From Thermoanaerobacterium saccharolyticum (lineage in GTDB: Bacteria > Bacillota > Thermoanaerobacteria > Thermoanaerobacterales > Thermoanaerobacteraceae): a stretch of DNA of 64,000 bases. This document shows, piece after piece, positions 63,806 through 64,000 of the stretch. The stretch covers positions 1 through 64,000 of the forward strand of contig NZ_BBKT01000032.1 in assembly GCF_000747665.1 (NCBI RefSeq), written 5' to 3'. Made by a program: the position numbers and the translations under genes. The notes beneath the pieces were generated by a model. It was not told where the DNA came from, searched no databases, and worked only from the letters and a program-made list of their open reading frames with translations. The stretch's first letter is position 1; every line of letters begins with the position of its first letter.

Positions 63806-64000
63806 TTATATATTATAAATATCTACTTTATATCTATCTAAATTCTGTTTAATGAATTCTATTGTCTCAGTCAAACCCTGTTCTAGAGTATATTGTGGCT
63901 TCCAGTTTGTTAATTTCTTAATTTTCTCATTAGATCCTAACAACCTATTTACTTCGCTCTTTTCCGGTCTCAATCTTTTCTCATCACATACTATTTTTGC
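63806..64000 (-). CDS. C terminus of an NAD-dependent epimerase/dehydratase (LegB-like), cut by window end
   Basis: The frame is open to the last base and ends at 63806. The 64 visible residues (KIVCDEKRLRPEKSEVNRLL, GSNEKIKKLTNWKPQYTLEQ, GLTETIEFIKQNLDRYK) are typical of the end of extended short-chain dehydrogenases such as UDP-GlcNAc 4,6-dehydratases (LegB). Context directly before LegC supports that role. The Rossmann half is outside the window. Confidence 0.75.
   Translation of the reverse strand, partial: AKIVCDEKRLRPEKSEVNRLLGSNEKIKKLTNWKPQYTLEQGLTETIEFIKQNLDRYKVDIYNI

Noticed and set aside
1-64000. CRISPR arrays, insertion sequences, tRNA or rRNA genes
   Set aside because: No regularly spaced repeats, transposase-like proteins, or tRNA/rRNA sequence signatures were seen on reading both strands; a dedicated scan (tRNAscan, Infernal) could still find small RNAs.

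Overview
The window is AT-rich DNA from a Gram-positive, low-GC, motile, spore-forming anaerobe. Gene order and protein character (Rex, TsaBDE, anaerobic cobalamin synthesis, LytTR and RRNPP regulators, a Spo0E-like phosphatase, sigma-D flagellar promoters) point to a thermophilic clostridium, most likely Thermoanaerobacterium or a close relative. That taxonomic call is inference. No rRNA, tRNA, CRISPR array, insertion sequence or prophage was seen. Almost all genes lie on the minus strand.

Layout. 1-1391: end of a branched-chain amino acid ABC transporter (livG partial, livF). 1431-7172 (minus): a compact peptide island that I consider the most interesting part. In transcription order it holds a 44-residue exported peptide, two palindromic operator candidates, an 18-residue putative RiPP precursor, a strong hairpin, a radical SAM/SPASM enzyme, a PqqD-like peptide-binding protein, an MFS exporter, an HTH-TPR (RRNPP-type) regulator, a possible 19-residue peptide and a second MFS exporter. 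7343-9469: HutP-family protein, DUF554 protein, 8-oxoguanine glycosylase. 9541-12600: a P-loop/Asp23 protein and a LytTR/GHKL two-component system. A 21-bp-spaced direct repeat lies upstream of the regulator operon, and a second lies upstream of an otherwise unannotated 47-residue membrane peptide. 12608-16249: NRAMP transporter, Rex, MotB, MotA with a sigma-D promoter. 16317-22060: ABC-F protein, 2-hydroxyacid dehydrogenase, three DnaA-box-like sites, and the t6A genes tsaD, rimI, tsaB, tsaE. 22077-26086: ribU under an FMN riboswitch, then carbamate kinase, ornithine carbamoyltransferase and an amidohydrolase. 26178-33640: VTT membrane protein, phosphatase, Tex, prfB (with its programmed frameshift), secA. 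33725-43947: cobalt transporter cbiMNQO under a cobalamin riboswitch and a near-complete anaerobic corrin-ring operon (cbiX, C, D, E, T, L, F, G, H, J). 44119-48529: hemerythrin, NiaR, DUF5317 protein, HD-GYP protein with a 27-residue leader peptide, unknown protein, Hpf. 48645-50915: polar amino acid ABC transporter. 50960-54424: zinc-ribbon protein and flagellar genes (FlgN-like, fliS, fliD, flaG, Spo0E-like) behind two sigma-D promoters. 54500-57832: the radical SAM/DUF4130 pair and an NlpC/P60 peptidase. 57985-64000: a legionaminic/sialic-type nonulosonate operon, probably for flagellin glycosylation.

A technical pattern runs through the window. Nine conserved genes are interrupted, and the breaks sit almost always in runs of 6-9 A or T that are one base too long. 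Removing one base restores a full family-length protein each time. I read these as over-called homopolymers, not real pseudogenes, and annotate the genes across the breaks. The programmed +1 frameshift in prfB is separate and genuine.
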